Assembly: GCF_017591425.1 (NCBI RefSeq)
Contig: NW_024467083.1
Coordinates: forward strand, 15,305,001-15,369,000
Direction of reading: 5' to 3'
Length of the DNA: 64,000 nucleotides
Origin: Ochotona curzoniae
Lineage: Eukaryota > Chordata > Mammalia > Lagomorpha > Ochotonidae
The translations under genes and the position numbers were made by a program. The stretch's first letter is position 1. Each line of letters opens with the position of its first letter. The notes below the pieces were generated by a model. That model had not been told where the DNA came from. It ran no database searches and was given only the letters and a program-made list of their open reading frames with translations. Below are positions 11,030 to 22,689 of this stretch, piece after piece.

Positions 11030-11259
11030 TGATTCCTAGAACCAATGAAGTGACATTATACAAGTTAATCTGAAAAGATTAATTTCTTATTTATGTTCCA
11101 GCAAAGAACAACAAAAATTTGTCATTAAAATTTTTATAAAAACACACCAAATATTGAACAGACAAGAAAGCATATTAGAGAAACTACAAAAAAAATCAAT
11201 AAAACCTAAATAAATGGAAAGATATGACATGTTTATTGATAAGAAGACTCAGTCCTGTT
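11030..11259 (+). pseudogene. L1 ORF2 fossil, further remnant
   Basis: A-rich sequence that includes AATAAATGGAAAGATATGAC followed by ATGTTTATTGATAAG, a decayed form of the conserved L1 ORF2 KWKDIPCSWIG-type phrase. It is interrupted by the SINE at 11274, and a short tail of similar sequence may continue to about 11720. Confidence 0.6.
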
Positions 11260-11273
11260 AAAACCTTACTTCT

Positions 11274-11612
11274 GGGCCCGGCACGGTGGCGCAAGTGGTT
11301 AAGGTCCTCGCCTTGCACGCCCGGGATCCCATATGGGCACTGGTTCTATCCCAGCAGCCCCGCTTCCCTTCCAGCTCCCTGCCTGTGGCCTGGGAAAACA
11401 GTCGAGGATGGCCCAAAGCTTTGGGAACCTGCACCCGCGTGGGAGACCCGGAAGAGGCTCCTGGCTTCGGATTGGCATAGTATCGACCCGTTGCGCTCAC
11501 TTGGGGAGTGAATCATCGGACGGAAGATCTTCCTCTCTGTCTCTCCTCTCTGTATGTCTGCCTTTCCAATAAAAAAAATAATAAAAATAAATCTTTTAAA
11601 AAAATAAAAAAA
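11274..11612 (+). mobile_element. Young full-length CSINE
   Basis: A complete tRNA-derived SINE with a perfect 14-bp TSD, AAAACCTTACTTCT, at 11260-11273 and 11613-11626. It has an internal pol III promoter, a CT-rich 3' domain and an A-rich tail. Like all CSINEs it depends on L1 for movement. It is one of the best-preserved copies in the window. Confidence 0.97.
11287..11351 (+). promoter_or_regulatory. SINE pol III A and B boxes
   Basis: The A box TGGCGCAAGTGG (11287-11298) and B box GGTTCTATCC (11342-11351) sit at tRNA-like spacing in the young SINE. The B box has CTAT where the consensus has CGA plus any base, so promoter strength may be reduced. Confidence 0.7.
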
Positions 11613-11639
11613 AAAACCTTACTTCTTCTATAGCTTTTG

Positions 11640-12630
11640 AATAAATGCCAGGAAACTAGCAAAAGAATAGACCTAAAGGAACTAATAAAACATTGAAAAT
11701 GAAAATTTTTACCTGAAATTACAACTTCATGCAAGGGCTGTGACTGCATCAGGATCAGGCTAGCATTTGCACTGTTCAGAGTGGGCGTAATGAAATTGAA
11801 TTACAACGTGGCAATTGAAGTCATACTCAAAGAGAGAGCAACCCATATGGTCTCTGACTTCTCTGTCAAGCCCTATACAGTCTTGGCTGACACTTCATGT
11901 TATGGAAGTTTGCAACCAGAGACTCAATAGCCAATGTGGAAAGGATGATCCTTTTGTTAGCTCTAGAGCACACCAGCCAGGATCCCTCCATAATGGCTGG
12001 ACCATGATGGACTACTCTCTTCGGTTTTTAAAAAGCAGTTATATGAACTATTGTAAGCATGTTTGGGTACAATGAGTAGGGCTGCAGGGGCAAATACAAA
12101 CTAGTTAGCTTTTGTGTTATTGCAATCCCCAGAACTTCCCAAAAGTTACAGCCTGGATTTCCTTACCTCCTTTCTTATTCTTGGTGTTCCTTTTTTTACC
12201 TGACTTTGCAGTTCCAGTGAAACCTGGTTTCATCCTATGTGACCACCACGTCTTGCATGTGAGCTGTGAGCTTGCTTTTTGCCAATGTACAGGCCAGCTT
12301 CTAATTCAGTATCAGTAAAGTGGCTGAAAAGTCAATTGCTTCTTGTCCTTTCCACAAAGAGAAAGAAAAAAAAAAATGGTAAGGTCCCTTTGAAGCATAA
12401 AAATTCAACCACACAGCATAAAGAGGAAAGTGGAACACTGTGTCTCTAGCAGTGTCTCCCCCTACATAGGTCACACTGGAGCCAAGAGAGAATGCAGGAA
12501 ATAGTGAGCGTGCTGAGAGAAAAAAAATCAATGCTAATAAATCTAGCAAGGTTTTTCTTCTGAAATGAAAGCGAAGCAAAACCTTGCTCAGATAAACAAA
12601 AACTAAGAAAATTTGTTGAAATTAAACTAT
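11640..12630. other. Unassigned
   Basis: Mixed-composition sequence with no recognised gene or repeat family. Part of 11750-12300 has the look of an old LTR, but I could not place it. Confidence 0.3.
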
Positions 12631-12639
12631 GCTTAAATA

Positions 12640-14640
12640 CTTACGACAGTTTTATATTTATGAACAAAACACATATTTATAAACACATACACATTTTAAA
12701 AATTGGGTGAGTACATAAGGAGAAAAATTATCAAACCTTATCAAGCACCTTATCAAACCACCAAGCAACAAACGCTGATAATTAAAAAGGAAGAAATTAA
12801 CAAAGGTCATATAACATAGCCAGAAAATAATTAGCAAAGTGATTAGGAATAGAGACTTTATGATCAACAACATCTTTGAGTGCAAATAGATTAAATTTCC
12901 CAAGTTAAAAGTATTGATTGGCTGAATGCATGAAAAAACACTTGTAAGAAAATCACACATAGCCTAAAAATGAACAGATGGAAAAAACAGATCATGTAAA
13001 GGAAATCTAAGTCAGGCAGGAGTAGCTATAATCACATGCAATAAAACAATTGAAATCACACAAAGAGACAAAGAAGGCAATTGTACAATGACAAATCGAT
13101 CTAGTCAGCAAAATGTAAGTTATAAATGTGCCCAATCCTAGACCAGCCCAAACTGTAAAACAAATATTACAAGATCAGTAAATGACCTCATAACAGCAAT
13201 AATTTAGAAAAGAGTTCAACACAGAAAAGACCATCCAGAAACAAAATCCACAATGAAGTATTGAACTTGAACTATACTACAGATCCAAATGGACTTACCG
13301 GATATACCCTTTCACAGTAACAGAACACACTTGTCATTATTTTATGTAACATTCTTTAGAAAACACATGAGAAGTCAAAGCAAAAAAGCCTCAGCACATT
13401 TTTAAAAATTAAAATCATATATCTTCTTTGATCACAATGCAATGAAATCAATAATAACCAAGAAAAACTGTAGAAATTAAACATTGGTTATATACTTCTG
13501 AAAGACAAGTGGAAAAAGCTATCATAACTAAAATTTTCTCATGCTGGTATAACAAAACGGAGACAAAGATGAAACTAAACAGAGAATCTAGAAAAAATGT
13601 ACATTATCTACATTCATTCAACTTCTAACAAAAGCAACAAGAGCATATATTGGAGCAATGACAGTCTCTTCAACAAATATCAGCAGAAAAACTCAATATT
13701 CTTGTGCAGAAGAGTGGAACTAGATCTTTATCACAATTGTATACAAAAATCAACACAAAGTGAATCAAAGATGTGAGTGTAAGATGTTAAACTGTGAAAC
13801 AAATAGAACAAAACATATGAGAATTGCTTGAAATTGTTAATACAGGAAATGATGGTTTGGCACTGAACACAAAACAAAGGCAGACAAAGTCAACACTAAA
13901 TAATGGAATTTCATCAAACTAAAATGCTCCTGTACAACAAAGAAAGTAATCAAGAAGGTTAACAGATAATCTAAAAAAGGAAGGTAAATATTGTCAAGCT
14001 ATATATATTTTACAAAGGATTCATATTTGGAATACACAAGAAGCTCAAGCAATGCAATATCAATAAAATAACCTAATATGAAATTGAACAAATAATCTGA
14101 GTAGACAATTTGTGAAATAAGATAAACAGATGGACAAACACATCATTAATCATCAGGGAAATTCAAGCCCAAATCAGTAAGTGGTACCATGTCATTCCAA
14201 TTAGAATGACTGTGATTAAAAAGACAAAAAGTAACAAATACTGTCATTGACATAGATGAAGGAGGGTTCTCACATGCCGTTGGTGGGAGCAAATTAGAAG
14301 TCTTCAGGAGAAAAAAAAATAGTGAAATGGCTCCTTAAAACAAGCAAACAAAAATTCCTAGAAATACAACTGCCATACAATCCAACAATCCTGCTATTAT
14401 TGGATATGTATCAGAAATAATATGGCTTATACAACACATCAGAATGTTATTCTGCTATGGAAAACATAAAATTTTATCATTGGTGGCAACCTGAATGAGC
14501 CTAGAGGATATTATGCTAAGTAAAAGAAGTCAGGAAAATAAAAAGCCTACATGTTTTTTACTTATTTGTGACATTTTTAGAAGTTGATGTCATAGAAATT
14601 GGGAGTATTAAAAACTGAGGAAAAGGTGGGAATGGTCAGA
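12640..14640 (+). pseudogene. L1 fossil, ORF2 endonuclease to 3' end
   Basis: A sense-strand L1 with internal losses. At 13240-13290 the phrase ELNYT.DPNGLT matches the endonuclease-domain ELNYTIDQMDLT type, and near 13420-13450 a frameshifted SDHNAM segment is visible. From about 14000 it follows the extreme ORF2 C-terminus, including the QIN.H.SNHQGN-type region, then a 3'UTR up to about 14640. Stops and frameshifts show it is long dead. Confidence 0.75.
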
Positions 14641-14679
14641 AAGAAGATGTTAGTGATTACAAGAATGAAATTGGAAGGC

Positions 14680-14795
14680 AGGCATTGTGGTGCAGTGGGT
14701 TAAGCCAACATCTGGAATGCTTGGCAATAAATATGGACAGAGAGCACAAGAGAGAAAGAAAGAGAGATACAGAGAGAGCCCAAATGTCAACATTA
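14680..14795 (+). mobile_element. Old CSINE fragment
   Basis: It starts with GGCAGGCATTGTGGTGCAGT and GGGTTAAGCC, the 5' head of the older CSINE type, then runs into a GA-rich stretch. The body is largely missing. Confidence 0.6.
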
Positions 14796-15590
14796 ACCAT
14801 ATATTTTCCTTATGCAGTCATCAGTTGATAGGCATCAGGGTTGATATCATATATTAGTTATTGTGAAATAAAAAATATGGGGGCACAAATAATTGTCAGG
14901 TGTTGATTTCATTTCCTTTGTGCAAATTCCCAGGATTGGGATAGCAGCGTCATATGTTTGGTCTATTCTCAGATTTCTGAGGAATTTTCATTCTGTTCTC
15001 CTTAACTATTATGCTACCTTGCTTTCCCACCAACAGTGGATTCCCACATTTCACCACCCTTATTAATTTTTGATTTTTGGATTATAATCTTTCCGACTAG
15101 GATAAGGTGAAATATCATGGTAGATTTTATCTGCATTACCCTGATAGCTAAGGAAAACCAAACATTCTTTCGTGTATCTAGAAGTCATTTATATCTCATC
15201 TTTTGAGAATTGCCACTTCATAACCTTTACCCCTGTCTTAACTGCATTGTTTGTTTTACTGTTGTAGAGTTTTTTGAACTCTGAATATATCCTGGATAAT
15301 AATACTCGATCAGTTGCATAATTTGCAAATATTTTTTCTCATTAACTTGGTTGCCTTTTTGCTTTGTTAACAATTTCTTTTGCAGTACAGAAGCTCCTTA
15401 GCTTGATGTAATCCCTTTTGCTTATTTTTGCATCAATTTCCAGTGTTTTTGGAGTCTTTTTCGAGAAGGCCTTGTCTATGCATATGTCTTAGCACTCCCT
15501 CAATGTTTTTCATTAGTAATTCGATGGTAACACACCAGAGATTTAGTTTTTTTAATACCTTTTTAGTTAAGTTTCTCATTCACCCCCTTC
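14796..15590 (-). pseudogene. L1 ORF2 C-terminal region, antisense
   Basis: Read on the minus strand, this follows the L1 ORF2 C-terminal end. On the plus strand the telltale order is CCCAGGATTGGGATAGC, GTTTGGTCT, TCCCACCAACAGTGGATTCC, the GACTAGGATAAGGTGAAAT segment, and later TGCAGTACAGAAGCTCC and AGAAGGCCTTGTCTATGCAT. This is the standard reverse-complement order of mammalian L1 ends. It faces the sense L1 that ends at 14640. Confidence 0.8.
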
Positions 15591-15595
15591 CTTGG

Positions 15596-15674
15596 TTTTT
15601 TTTTTTTTTTGGCAAGTTGGACAAATGGTGTATTGACTTTTATTTAACTTTCCTCAAAAAAAAAAAAAAAAAAA
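15596..15674. repeat. Inverted homopolymer pair, T15 then A19
   Basis: A T run at 15596-15610 and an A run at 15656-15674 lie 45 bp apart. They may mark two oppositely oriented retroposition tails or simply slippage. Confidence 0.8.
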
Positions 15675-15857
15675 GCTGTTCAATACAGTGTTCTTAAGTA
15701 TGCTTTCCTTTCAATTTTGTTTATCTCCTTTAATTCTAATTACTTGTTCTGTTCCAGTTTGCCTTTCTGTCTTCAAGGACCTCATGATGTACTGAGATAT
15801 TGTTTGATTCCTTTATAATTTATTTATGTAGGTACTGATTTTTATGAACTTAACTTT

Positions 15858-16164
15858 TTTTTGAGATATATTTTATCTTTTATTTAAAGTCAGATATACA
15901 GAGAGGAAGATCTTTGATCTGATGATTCACTCACCAAGTGACTGCAATGGCCAGAGCTGAGCTGATCTGAAGCCAAGAGCCTTCCCAAGGTCTTCCATGC
16001 AGGTGCATGGTCCTAAGGATTTGGGCCATCCTTGACTGCTTTCCCAGGACACAATCAGGGAGCTCGATGGGAAGCAGGGCTACCAGGATTAGAACCAGTG
16101 CCCATATGGGATCCAGGCACAGGCAAGGCAAGGACTTTAACTGCTACGCTACCGCACAGGGCCC
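15858..16164 (-). mobile_element. CSINE, antisense
   Basis: A near full-length copy. Plus-strand marks are GAGGAAGATC, GATTCACTCACCAAGTGACT, CTGCTTTCCCAGG, CATATGGGATCC and a terminal CGCACAGGGCCC. It lies between antisense L1 segments. Confidence 0.93.
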
Positions 16165-16519
16165 AATATTCTATAATTCCATTCTTTTTAATGGCTGAGT
16201 AGTATTCCATGGAGTAGATATGACACAGCTTCTTCAACCACTCCCGTTTGGACAGGTATCTGGATTGTTTCCATGCCTATTATAGATTGTGCTGCTGTAA
16301 ATAGAGTTTACACATCCTTCTCAGATGAAGTTTCCAATTTTTTTTTTTGGATATATTGCTAAGAGCAGAATAGCTAGATCATATGGCAGGGTTATTTGCA
16401 ATTCTCTAAGCACTCTCCAAATGGATTTCCATAGTGGTTGTACTAGCCTACAATCCCACCAGCAGTGAAGGAGGTACCTTTCTTCCCACATCCAAACCAG
16501 CAGATGGTGTTAATAGAGT
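16165..16519 (-). pseudogene. L1 ORF2 C-terminus, antisense
   Basis: On the plus strand the typical reversed L1 end is seen: GGCTGAGTAGTATTCCATGG, then GTTTCCATGCCTATTATAGA, TGTGCTGCTGTAAATAGAG, AGCAGAATAGCTAGATCATA, GGATTTCCATAGTGG and CAATCCCACCAGCAGTG. It covers the last ORF2 residues and is distinct from the fragment at 14796-15590, which covers the same region. Confidence 0.85.
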
Positions 16520-16852
16520 TTTTTTTTAAGATTTATTTTATCTTTTTATTGCAATGTCAGATATACAGAGAGGGGGAGAGACAGAGAGGAAGATGTTTCA
16601 TCCGATGATTCACTCCCCAAGTGAGCGTAACAGCGGGTGCTGCACCAATCCCAAGGCAGGAGCTAGGAATTCCTCCAGGTCTCCCTCACGGGTGCGCAGT
16701 CACAAGGCTTTGGGCCATCCTCGACTGCATTCCCAGGCCACAAGCGGGGAGCTGGATGGGAAGTGGAGCTGCTGGGATCAGAACCGGCACCCACATGGGA
16801 TCCTGGAGCATTCAAGGCTAGGACATTAACTGCTAGGCCACCATGCCGGGCC
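16520..16852 (-). mobile_element. CSINE, antisense
   Basis: A full-length copy running on the plus strand from a T run and AAGATTTATTTTATC to a terminal CACCATGCCGGGCC. The CATCCGATGATTCACTCCCC segment is well preserved. Confidence 0.95.
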
Positions 16853-17959
16853 AAAAAAATTCTTTTTTAAAGGCTACGTACTATATCACTTCAACTATGC
16901 AACGTTTTCATTTTGGAGAAAAATTTTAATAGAAGTAGAAGGTTGTGTAGTTCATGGGGGTTAAAAGCAGAAGAGGATTGAATTAGTAAAACACAGGACC
17001 ATTTGGAGCAGTGAACATATTCAGAAATGGATCATAATGTAGTGGTCAATGCAAAACATTTTCTATTTATGAAAATCCAATAACTTCAATGGCTAGGATT
17101 AACTTTAATGCATGAAATTTCAAAAATATGCTTAGGAAATTAACAGATCCTAGAGTCAAATGCAAAAGCCAACAAAAATATCTAAGTGTATTTTAAATGG
17201 ATGCAACAATTTCACATACAGGGCTGCAGACAGATTCAAACTAACAGCTTCAGAAACTGATGGAATCTATAAGACTAAAAGCAAAAGCAACTATACAGAG
17301 CACTCTTCACTATTTAGTGAAGTTGTTTCCCACTGACTATGAATTGGCAATTCTGAAAGCCAGGCATATGGAAACTAGAATTGAAAGAACAGGTAAATCG
17401 ATAGAAAGTGGTGTGAATCAAGTTTCTCACTGTTGGAGTCAAAGCATAAGCAAGGGAATGAGGTTAGTGCAGCCCAGGCGGTAATGGATTAGAGTTAGAC
17501 ACACTTAAGAGATCATGCTTTATTTATGGAAACAGGTGGATAGAGACAAATAACTGAAAATGTGAATATATACATGAGTTAGTTCATATCTACATATTTA
17601 CTTATATCATATTAGAGAGCCTTCATGCAACAAATGCCAATACTTATGAGCACATTTTGCATACTGCACTTGGTATTTAATATTATTCTCTAATGTGAAG
17701 AGCTAGTGTTCCTTGAGGACAGTGCAGATTTTAAGACTGAGAAAGGGAGTGTACAAGATGAACTAAAGTTTCTTGGAGACCAAAAACTATAACAGCATTC
17801 AACATTAATGTTGAAGTACATTTAAATATATAAATGTAATATGTGTAGTAAAACTGATATAAAAATGAATAAATGAGAAAGAGCAGGAAAATACTGGGAC
17901 AAAGGAAATTCAACTAATTTAATAAGTTACTTTGCACATAGGGACATAAGGCATCACCC
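16853..17959. other. Unassigned AT-rich DNA
   Basis: No supported gene or repeat. Small frames here are short and lack recognisable features. Confidence 0.4.
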
Positions 17960-18288
17960 CATTTAAAAATATATATTTATTTTTATTGGAGAGACAAATT
18001 TACCGAGAGAGAGAGAGAACAGAAAGATCTTCCAACCACTGGTTCACTCCCCAAGTAGTCACAAAGGTCAGAAATGGGCCAGTCTAAATCCAGGATCCAG
18101 GAGCTTCTTCCAGGTCCCCCAGATGTGTGCAGGTTTCCAAGGCTTTGGGCCATCCTCAGCTGCTTTCCCAGGCCATGAGCAGGGAACTGGATGGGGAAGT
18201 GGAGCAGCTGGCATATGAACAAGTGCTCATATGGGATTCCAGTGCATGCAAGGCGAGGACTTAGCAACTGAATGATCACATCGGGTCC
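17960..18288 (-). mobile_element. CSINE, antisense, moderately old
   Basis: Plus-strand marks are TATTTTTATTGGAGAGACA, GATCTTCC, TGGTTCACTCCCCAAGTAG, TTTGGGCCATCCTCAGCTGC, CATATGGGATTCC and a terminal CACATCGGGTCC. Scattered substitutions suggest intermediate age. The 142-residue minus-strand frame across it is a SINE shadow. Confidence 0.92.
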
Positions 18289-18636
18289 ATCACCCCTATA
18301 TTTTATCCATGGGGTGTAAGTAATAGCTTCCTGCCAAAGAGTGGCATTTGGAAAATGAGAGGGGAAAAAAAAACTATGCAGAAGAAACCTTTCCAATACT
18401 GCACAAGTCATGCTTTCAAACTTAACATGTACAGTGATATCAAATAAGTAGTCGTGATACGATGAGACATGATAACAAAGCTAATGTTCCTTTGTATTCT
18501 TTCTCCCATAAATCCATGATCGCACAGCATTCATGAGAAAACTATTCTCAAAGCCCCAAAATTCATGGCCATGAATCTTCAAAACTCTGAGGGTCATCAA
18601 AAGCAACAAAAGTCTGAAAACTTGTCAAAACAGAGG

Positions 18637-19075
18637 TGTCCTGTCCAGCAGGACAGTCAATGGGGGTCATAACCAACCTAGGAGAGACTGACTGGACAAG
18701 AGACATGAAGACAAGACACAAGACAGGATGTCTGATCAAGCTGTCAGTTTATTGATTTCAACTGAGAATTTTTAAATTCTTCAGTAACTAAGGCTCAAGG
18801 AGGAAAGGAGAAACTGGAATGCAGGCCATGGTCTCAAGACCCATAGTTCTTGAGCAGCCACCATATCAACAATAGTGTAGGTAACCAGTAACAGGATGTC
18901 AGCAGGTACAGCGTAAATCAAATTCTGAAACAGTTGCTAGAAACAATTGAAGCTAAGCATGTGATTAATTTCATAACCTCTTTCCCAAGCATCTAGCCAA
19001 CTGGGGGTTTTCCACTGTCCCATAGTTCTATACTCAAAATAGCTTCAGTGTGGCTACAGTACACAGCTCCTGACA
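18637..19075 (-). mobile_element. Solo LTR of ERV2 (betaretrovirus-like) type, antisense
   Basis: Read on the minus strand it starts TGTCAGGAGCTGTGTACTG, carries AATCAATAAACTGACAGC (poly(A) signal at plus 18746-18760) with a CTTGTGTCTTG-type U5, and ends GGACAGGACA. It therefore has TG...CA ends and a length of 439 bp. No internal retroviral region adjoins it, so it is a solo LTR. The flanks CAGAGG and AAGAGA share only GAG, so the 6-bp TSD has decayed or the edge is off by a base or two. Confidence 0.75.
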
Positions 19076-19476
19076 AAGAGAGAGTTAAAGAATATATTTT
19101 GACTAAATGTAATGTCATTTCAAAAAGTAATCTTGTATCTGGAGGAAATCTAGATAAAACATTGACAAGTTAATAACAATGTAGCATTATGAATTCATTA
19201 ATAACACACATGACACACATATACGCTAATTGAATTTAAACTAATTAAAATTATTAAGAACATAAATGATGTGTTGTAAGTGCAAGAACCATCTTTTCCT
19301 GTTTGAAATATTTCTGTAAATCAAAACTACTATATAATGAAATAATTTATTTTTGAGCTGCCTGACACACATTTTTCAGATGAAGTACAGGTTTATTATA
19401 AGAAATAATCTGTGAATAGATAATATCACAGTCAAAAAGCCATTGGATGGTCTTATTCAAAAGATTTTAAATCCAT

Positions 19477-19508
19477 CACTTCTCAGCCTTTTGGCTAAAA
19501 TGAAGTAT
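19477..19508 (+). pseudogene. RNU2 (pseudogene fragment): U2 snRNA 5' fragment, tailless retropseudogene
   Basis: This 32-nt insert matches the U2 snRNA 5' end: CTTCTCAGCCTTTTGGCTAA against CTTCTCGGCCTTTTGGCTAA. It stops at about U2 nucleotide 34. Two of the five mismatches are CG to CA changes, typical of CpG decay. It sits between perfect 17-bp direct repeats AAAGATTTTAAATCCAT (19460-19476 and 19509-19525). There is no poly(A) tail. The left repeat is preceded by TTCA, compatible with an L1 endonuclease nick. U2 bases 1-2 coincide with the last two bases of the left repeat. Confidence 0.93.
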
Positions 19509-19525
19509 AAAGATTTTAAATCCAT

Positions 19526-21310
19526 TATACTTACAAGATGCTCAAATTTCAGAGCATATCAATTTTGTGCCAGAAGCCAGGACTCACAATCTGCAAAACA
19601 ATTAATATATGAAAATAAAATTAATATTTGCCATTGTCTGACAGAATAAATTTTACGTCGTTTTTAATCGTTGCTTCTTGTATATGAAATACATTGCAGG
19701 TTTCAGTTTAGACAAGTAAGTGACTTTTGTACTATATTTCTCCACACATTAATAACATCATTTGCATGCTAAGAAATGAAATTTTTATTCTGCTATGGCC
19801 ACCAAGGATTAATTTAATGAGTTGAATAGAATTTGGATTGCCTTCTGAGAGAAAAGGTTAAAAGGTACATTTTGATAAATATTTAAAATCTTTAACCTTT
19901 GTGGTATAAATCTCCATGCTTTAAAAAAAGTTTAAAAATTTGAAACACACTTGTATCTTACTTGAATTTGCTTTGCGTTTTTAAGTTGATAAGCCATATG
20001 ATTCTTTGAATTAGTATATACTCTTTTGTAATAATGCTATAATTCTACTTCAGAAATATTTCTAAATACACTTATCTCACAAATATTTATTTTATCAAAT
20101 CTGGTTGTATAGAGAAGAAAATTGTCCATGTGTATATATAGTATTAAAATTATTAAAGTTATATATCTCTCCTCTTCAGCGTCATAGGGGATGATAGAAT
20201 CCAATATTTTCATTAAATGAAGTTTTCTTCTATTTATTAAATTGATCACATGTGGAAAAATTAAATGTTATTTTTAGTTTGCATTTTGGGGAGTTCTGAA
20301 TTTTTTTGTTGATGCCTGGAATTTTCTTCACAAACTGGCCAACACAGAAGAAATGCTTATATTTGAGGCATATGGAAGTAATGGTCACTAAATGGCATTA
20401 GCATATTGCTTTTATAAGATACAATTATATTCCACAATAAATACATTTTAAAAATTCAAAAATGCAAGAAGAATTATGTGTCTCTGTAAATCGCTAAGGA
20501 AACATTTTGAAAAACAATCTAAAAATGTCTTTGTAGGGAAGAAAAGTCAGTGTTACGGAAGCTATCACATCAAATATGTTAATATTCATATTGGAAGATA
20601 AGCAACTAGAGTCGTTACATAGTAATAGAGGAATAAAAATCCAAAAACTGCATTTTCTCAAGCTATTAAGATTACCCAAACTCTAATGCTTCTATTAATA
20701 TTTTGTTTGCTAATTAGAGAAAAAATGAATCATTTTTATTGTTTAGGTTTCAATGAACAATTCAGATAAAGCATATTTGTTTTGCTGTTATTGTATATCT
20801 TTATGTTAGAAATACGTACTTGTCATACATCTAAAGGCAAAGTGTTATGAATTGTAGGTTTTTTAAGAGGATTAATTGCCTGCAGAATGTATTGTAGATT
20901 ATAACTCACAGCTTTCTGTGACAGTCGCTCTAGACACTCTCCAGAAGCCTTTGGTCATGAAGTTAAAGCTTTTAAAATCAAACCCCTGGAAAACCTTTCC
21001 ATTCCAGCAGGTTCCAGTGAGTCCTGCCAGAGGGATTGCTTTTTGTGTAAAGATGACAGCCTTTTCATAGTCAATTTTCTTTTGTCTGTCTTTTCTTTTC
21101 ATTAAGTGTGCGTCACATTTTTTCTATTCTTTGGGTATCTCCTAAATGTTTTTGTTGGAAGAGAGACAGGTTGGACAATATATTGTCATGAGACAAATTT
21201 TCTCTCTTGTTTTTATTGTTATTTGTCCATTTATTTAGTCTTTTCTATATTTTAAAACACAATATTTTATTGACAAATTTGTTTCTAACTTCTTTTTCTT
21301 TTTTTTTCTT
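19526..21310. other. Unassigned AT-rich DNA
   Basis: No gene or repeat family recognised. The part from 20880 to 21070 is less AT-rich and has short frames on both strands, but nothing that I can support as an exon. Confidence 0.4.
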
Positions 21311-21319
21311 TTTAACATT

Positions 21320-22680
21320 GTTTTTTTTTTAATTTTATGATACAGTTCCATACGTTCTTGGACTTCCCCACCCTTCTTTCCAAATCCCTTCTCCCTACTA
21401 ATTTTCTGTGTATTATTACAATAGTATACTCCTTCAAAAGCAGTCATAAGTCCATCATCCTGCCATTGAAGTGTATGCTAACATTGTGGGTATGGAGAAT
21501 ATCAGAGAGTCCAGCATTCTAATGTCAAAATATACCTAACCATTTCATTGGTTGTCCATCACTGATTTGGAAGTAGAGAGACACTGTGTTTTGACTAGAA
21601 AATTTAATGAAGTCTGTTTTTGCATGTGATGAAGCCTTTGATTCCACTTCTTTTAGGATATACCTTTGACAAAGTTCCAATCCAACAAGAGATTATAATT
21701 GTTTGAGCAGGACCATCTGCATCTTTCCCTGTTTACTTCTACTACATCAAACTATTAAACTCAACTAATTGTGAGCCAACTGTTTTTCATATTATTTTTG
21801 GGCATAAATTATACCAAAGTGCAGTCAGTTAAATTTGGGAAGGGATAGATTTCTAATTCAATCTTAGAAGTTGGTTTTGATTCTAACAAGACTTTTCTTA
21901 TCTATTTTCTTAATAATCATTAGTAAACATCTGGCCTATAGTTTTCTCTTTCACAGAACCTCCAGACCTTTCTCAATTTCTTACACCTAAATCCTCATTA
22001 TTCTTGGATGCATTTAGTGTTGAAGTTTCTCACACTTTGGTGAAAGCTTCAAGGTTCTCTCTTTTAATGGACTACCTCGTCTTCAAAGCAGTATCTGTAG
22101 GTCTCTATTCTAACTGGCTTGCCATTCTTGGTGTTGAAATTTTGTACTAATAAATTGGTCAGAACATTAACATATTTGACTTGCCAGACTTCAGCAGGAT
22201 CCATGCTATGAGCAAAAGGTAGGGGATGGTAGAAGCCTATAACAGCTTGTCTAAAAGTTTGACATTTTCACCTCCAAGTTGGATAGGATGAGAACTGTTG
22301 TTACCTACCATCTTTTGAGGTATTATGCTCCTTGATTAGAAGTTAAAGGAAGAGGGAATTCCTTTGATAGTGTCTACACAGAATGATGGAGCTTATGCCA
22401 AGCTGAATTACACTGAGTAGACAAGAACAAGGTTTAGAGGGTGTGATTGAGGACAGAATAGAATTTTTTCACTTTATTTGCTGCATGTCATTAGTACAAC
22501 TTACAGCTTTAAGTGGTATTTATATGCACATATGTATATGTACAGATATGCATATACTTCTTACCCTGGAAAAAAACTTCTATGGGATTCCCCATCCAGT
22601 CCGTCATTCCAGATATAAAAACCCTTGCTACTATCATTAGTTCTTGAACAAACTTGCTCAAACTTGAACAAAGATCTTCT
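21320..22680 (-). mobile_element. L1 3' end (3'UTR), antisense
   Basis: The minus-strand sequence ends in GAACTGTATCATAAAATTAA plus an A run (plus-strand T run at 21320-21331). It shares the ordered blocks CTGGACTCTCT, ACACTTCA, GAATGATG/GGATGATG and GAACTGTATCATAA with the 3' end of the sense L1 at 56150-56345. These shared blocks identify it as a lagomorph L1 3'UTR. The upstream boundary is approximate. Confidence 0.7.
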
Positions 22681-22689
22681 AATCAAATA

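Noticed and set aside
17983..18411. 142-codon minus-strand frame
   Set aside because: It is the sense reading of a CSINE.
19477..19508. Functional U2 snRNA gene
   Set aside because: Only the first ~34 of about 188 nt are present, with no snRNA promoter elements seen.
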